NCBI GenBank assembly: GCA_021323655.1
Contig: JAJPKO010000018.1
Location: 62,001-126,000, forward strand
DNA from: Acidobacteriaceae bacterium
GTDB taxonomy: Bacteria > Acidobacteriota > Terriglobia > Terriglobales > Acidobacteriaceae
Direction: 5' to 3'
DNA: 64,000 bases
A model generated the notes under the pieces. The model was not told where the DNA came from, ran no database searches, and worked only from the letters and a program-made list of their open reading frames with translations. Made by a program: the position numbers and the translations under genes. Below, piece after piece: positions 63,759 through 64,000 of this stretch (position 1 is its first letter; the number at the start of each line of letters is the position of its first letter).

Positions 63759-64000
63759 TTACTGCTTGGCTGGTTTATATCCGGCCTTGACTGCATCCTG
63801 CTCCGTCATCCATTTGCCCTGCTTGGTCTTTCCATACCACCGCGATCCGGCCTTGTGATACACACCCGAATCCGTATTCACCCAGACCATTCCCGGCGAA
63901 GGCGGCGTCTGCGCCTGCACAGAGCTGGCCGAGCTCTTTGCTTTATGCGTGGAGGCAGTAGTGGATGAAGAGGCTGCTGTAGAAGAACTGGCCGGAGCGC
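63759..64000 (-). CDS. Small conserved protein, 5' end cut by the window edge
   Basis: The stop TAA is at 63761-63759 and the frame runs open to 64000. The visible part (about 79 residues) has a Ser/Ala/Thr-rich linker and the C-terminal core GMVWVNTDSGVYHKAGSRWY then KTKQGKWMTEQDAVKAGYK. This W/Y/G pattern is a small exported-protein domain seen in Acidobacteriota, with no assigned role. It precedes the ComEA-like gene, with which it probably shares a transcript. Confidence 0.72.
   Translation of the reverse strand, partial: APASSSTAASSSTTASTHKAKSSASSVQAQTPPSPGMVWVNTDSGVYHKAGSRWYGKTKQGKWMTEQDAVKAGYKPAKQ

Overview
The window reads as chromosomal DNA of an acidobacterium, most likely class Terriglobia (Acidobacteriaceae and relatives). 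The basis is gene content and protein style: GH27 and GH106-type glycosidases, DUF6599, DUF1844 next to YgfZ, a separate acyl-CoA mutase large subunit, an FtsQ-FtsA-FtsZ trio, hfq-hflX, many twin-arginine or signal-peptide proteins, and intergenic palindromes of the GGGTGCCCCAC..GGGTGGG type. No rRNA, tRNA, CRISPR array, prophage or intact insertion sequence was seen. Taxonomy is inference; no search was run.

Layout. 1-4.2 kb: end of an ABC ATPase, its ABC-2 permease, a GT1 glycosyltransferase and mnmG. 4.5-7.5 kb (minus): ispF, ispD and a PYROXD2-like oxidoreductase. 7.6-13.3 kb: an orphan ABC ATPase, a GH106 rhamnosidase remnant, a zinc-ribbon protein divergent from a 58-residue basic protein, an APC permease divergent from a heparinase-like protein, and a lipoprotein. 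13.3-22.6 kb: AIM24 protein, tgt, glgC, two small unknowns, an acyl-CoA mutase large subunit, a GH27 alpha-galactosidase, tsaE and nnrDE. 22.7-30.8 kb (minus): a VapC fragment, a single-domain penicillin-binding transpeptidase, ftsZ-ftsA-ftsQ, a TetR regulator with a palindromic operator, hflX and hfq. 31.2-40.7 kb: a YycJ-type MBL hydrolase, a zinc-finger membrane protein, then minus-strand S4 protein, Gfo/Idh/MocA oxidoreductase, DUF6599 protein, beta-barrel protein, ribF, PhnP-like MBL protein, DUF1844 protein and ygfZ. 40.7-51.9 kb (plus): secreted HELTH peptidase, mtnP, PfkB kinase, membrane glycosyltransferase, mgtC, dapF, LD-carboxypeptidase, mpl, plsC and a DinB-type polymerase. 52-64 kb: HAD phosphatase, ATP-dependent DNA ligase, an ECF sigma/anti-sigma operon with three LiaI/LiaF-like membrane proteins, cmk, a protein with a long basic tail, a Hyi-like isomerase, an AhpD-like protein, YidB, and two small secreted proteins.

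Themes. Cell-envelope work is prominent: division (ftsQAZ plus a transpeptidase), muropeptide recycling (dapF, ldcA, mpl run in one direction), phospholipid synthesis (plsC), and an envelope-stress type operon (55.1-59.3 kb). Many genes are translationally coupled by ATGA overlaps.

Most notable: (1) a 33-bp dispersed palindrome sits in frame inside mnmG; (2) G/C strand bias is inverted across about 33-52.8 kb regardless of gene direction, suggesting an inversion; (3) the sigma/anti-sigma operon carries three consecutive proteins sharing a LiaI/LiaF-like two-helix module.
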